A DNA stretch of 64,000 nucleotides from Dehalococcoidia bacterium (GTDB lineage Bacteria; Chloroflexota; Dehalococcoidia; Tepidiformales; Tepidiformaceae), in contig JAGQHB010000075.1 of assembly GCA_020432045.1 (NCBI GenBank), positions 42,579 to 106,578 of the forward strand. The letters are read 5' to 3'. Within the stretch, counting starts at the first letter, position 1, and each line of letters opens with the position of its first letter. The notes below the pieces were generated by a model that made no database searches, had not been told where the DNA came from, and saw only the letters and a list, made by a program, of their open reading frames with translations. The position numbers and the translations under genes are program-made. Positions 63,705 through 64,000 of the stretch are shown here, piece by piece.

Positions 63705-64000
63705 ATGCACAACGCCCATGAGCGTAGCGCGCCCCGCCCCTCTGAGAAAGGCGGAGCGTCGAACTCCGAGGCACCTTACGCCTACGACGCCGCCAACCGT
63801 CTCTCATCTGTCACCGATTGGGACTCGAATGTGATCGCCTATTCGTATGATGATGCGAACAGGATGACGGCCACGACGCTTCCTTCCGGCACGGGCATCG
63901 TCTCGTCCTTCTCCTACGACAACGCTGACCGCCTCACCGGCATCAGCCACGTGAAGAACGGTTCGACGACGATCGCCTCGGTCGCCTACACGCTCGACGA
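63705..64000 (+). CDS. RHS/YD-repeat protein fragment (runs off right edge)
   Basis: 98 residues visible. From about 63774 the frame encodes consecutive YD repeats: YAYDAANRLSSVTD, YSYDDANRMTATT and FSYDNADRLTGIS. These are the building blocks of RHS/YD-shell toxins and surface proteins. It begins only 34 bp from the rpsB start on the opposite strand, and the sequence before the first repeat (63705-63773) has no RHS character. So it looks like a 5'-truncated remnant or a displaced gene piece, not a full gene. The ATG at 63705 is simply the first in frame. Confidence 0.6.
   Translation, partial: MHNAHERSAPRPSEKGGASNSEAPYAYDAANRLSSVTDWDSNVIAYSYDDANRMTATTLPSGTGIVSSFSYDNADRLTGISHVKNGSTTIASVAYTLD

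Overview
The window is about 64 kb of GC-rich bacterial chromosome, densely coded, with many 1-11 bp start/stop overlaps (ATGA, GTGA) and frequent GTG and TTG starts. The gene set suggests a Chloroflexota-type bacterium: coenzyme F420 genes (npdG, cofE) beside an unfused cofE layout, a TasA-like secreted protein with an archaeal/ER-type (SipW-like) signal peptidase, a GAACnnnnGTTC-type LexA box, and several exported proteins with Pro/Thr-rich tails. This placement is inference; no rRNA or tRNA gene was found to confirm it. No CRISPR array, insertion sequence or prophage is visible.

Layout. 1-3660: the 3' part of ruvA runs off the left edge, followed by a polytopic membrane protein and a GT2-GtrA glycosyltransferase. 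3660-6090: a hairpin-rich untranslated leader, a TasA/camelysin-like protein, a strong terminator and a SipW-like signal peptidase with a repeat-rich tail. 6176-17640: a ClC chloride transporter, a split MaoC-type hydratase pair, a penicillin-acylase-family hydrolase, a VOC protein, coaE, a polysaccharide deacetylase, a thiolase/OB-fold pair and a phosphodiesterase whose motifs look circularly permuted. 17700-22340: secF, secD, yajC, a headless CCA-enzyme-like HD protein and a Xer-type recombinase. 22940-24490: an SOS-box-controlled imuB-like polymerase gene and its DUF6504 partner. 24520-29260: a methyltransferase, yqhQ, ribosomal genes rpmE-rpmA-rplU, and ftsH. 29476-35407: npdG-cofE, a CocE-type hydrolase, dut, rplS and an MFS exporter.

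35404-42259, all on the minus strand: dusB, then a SAM riboswitch with a terminator, then metK, a sugar-nucleotide pyrophosphorylase, a phosphomannomutase and a phosphosugar isomerase, plus a separate SDR. 42365-42832 on the plus strand is the most striking gene: an AhpE-like peroxiredoxin whose peroxidatic Cys codon is an in-frame UGA followed by a stem-loop, that is, a probable selenoprotein. 42910-49590: a CAP-domain protein, queF, an NAD(P)HX epimerase, an acetoacetate-decarboxylase-family protein, a PduO-type cobalamin adenosyltransferase, zinc-ribbon proteins, a lipoprotein, an acyl-CoA dehydrogenase and two tandem micro-ORFs. 49599-50946: an aminotransferase preceded by what looks like a classical attenuator, with an Ala-rich leader peptide, an antiterminator and a terminator. 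51026-59108: gatA and gatC, a class A PBP, a formyltransferase, an ArgA-like acetyltransferase, a TVP38 protein and an alpha/beta hydrolase. 59220-63671: the conserved rpsB-tsf-pyrH-frr-uppS-cdsA cluster. An RHS/YD-repeat fragment runs off the right edge.

The main themes are RNA-level regulation (SAM riboswitch, peptide attenuator, structured TasA leader, probable SECIS), cell-envelope and export functions, and redox and cofactor metabolism (Sec-peroxiredoxin, F420, B12).
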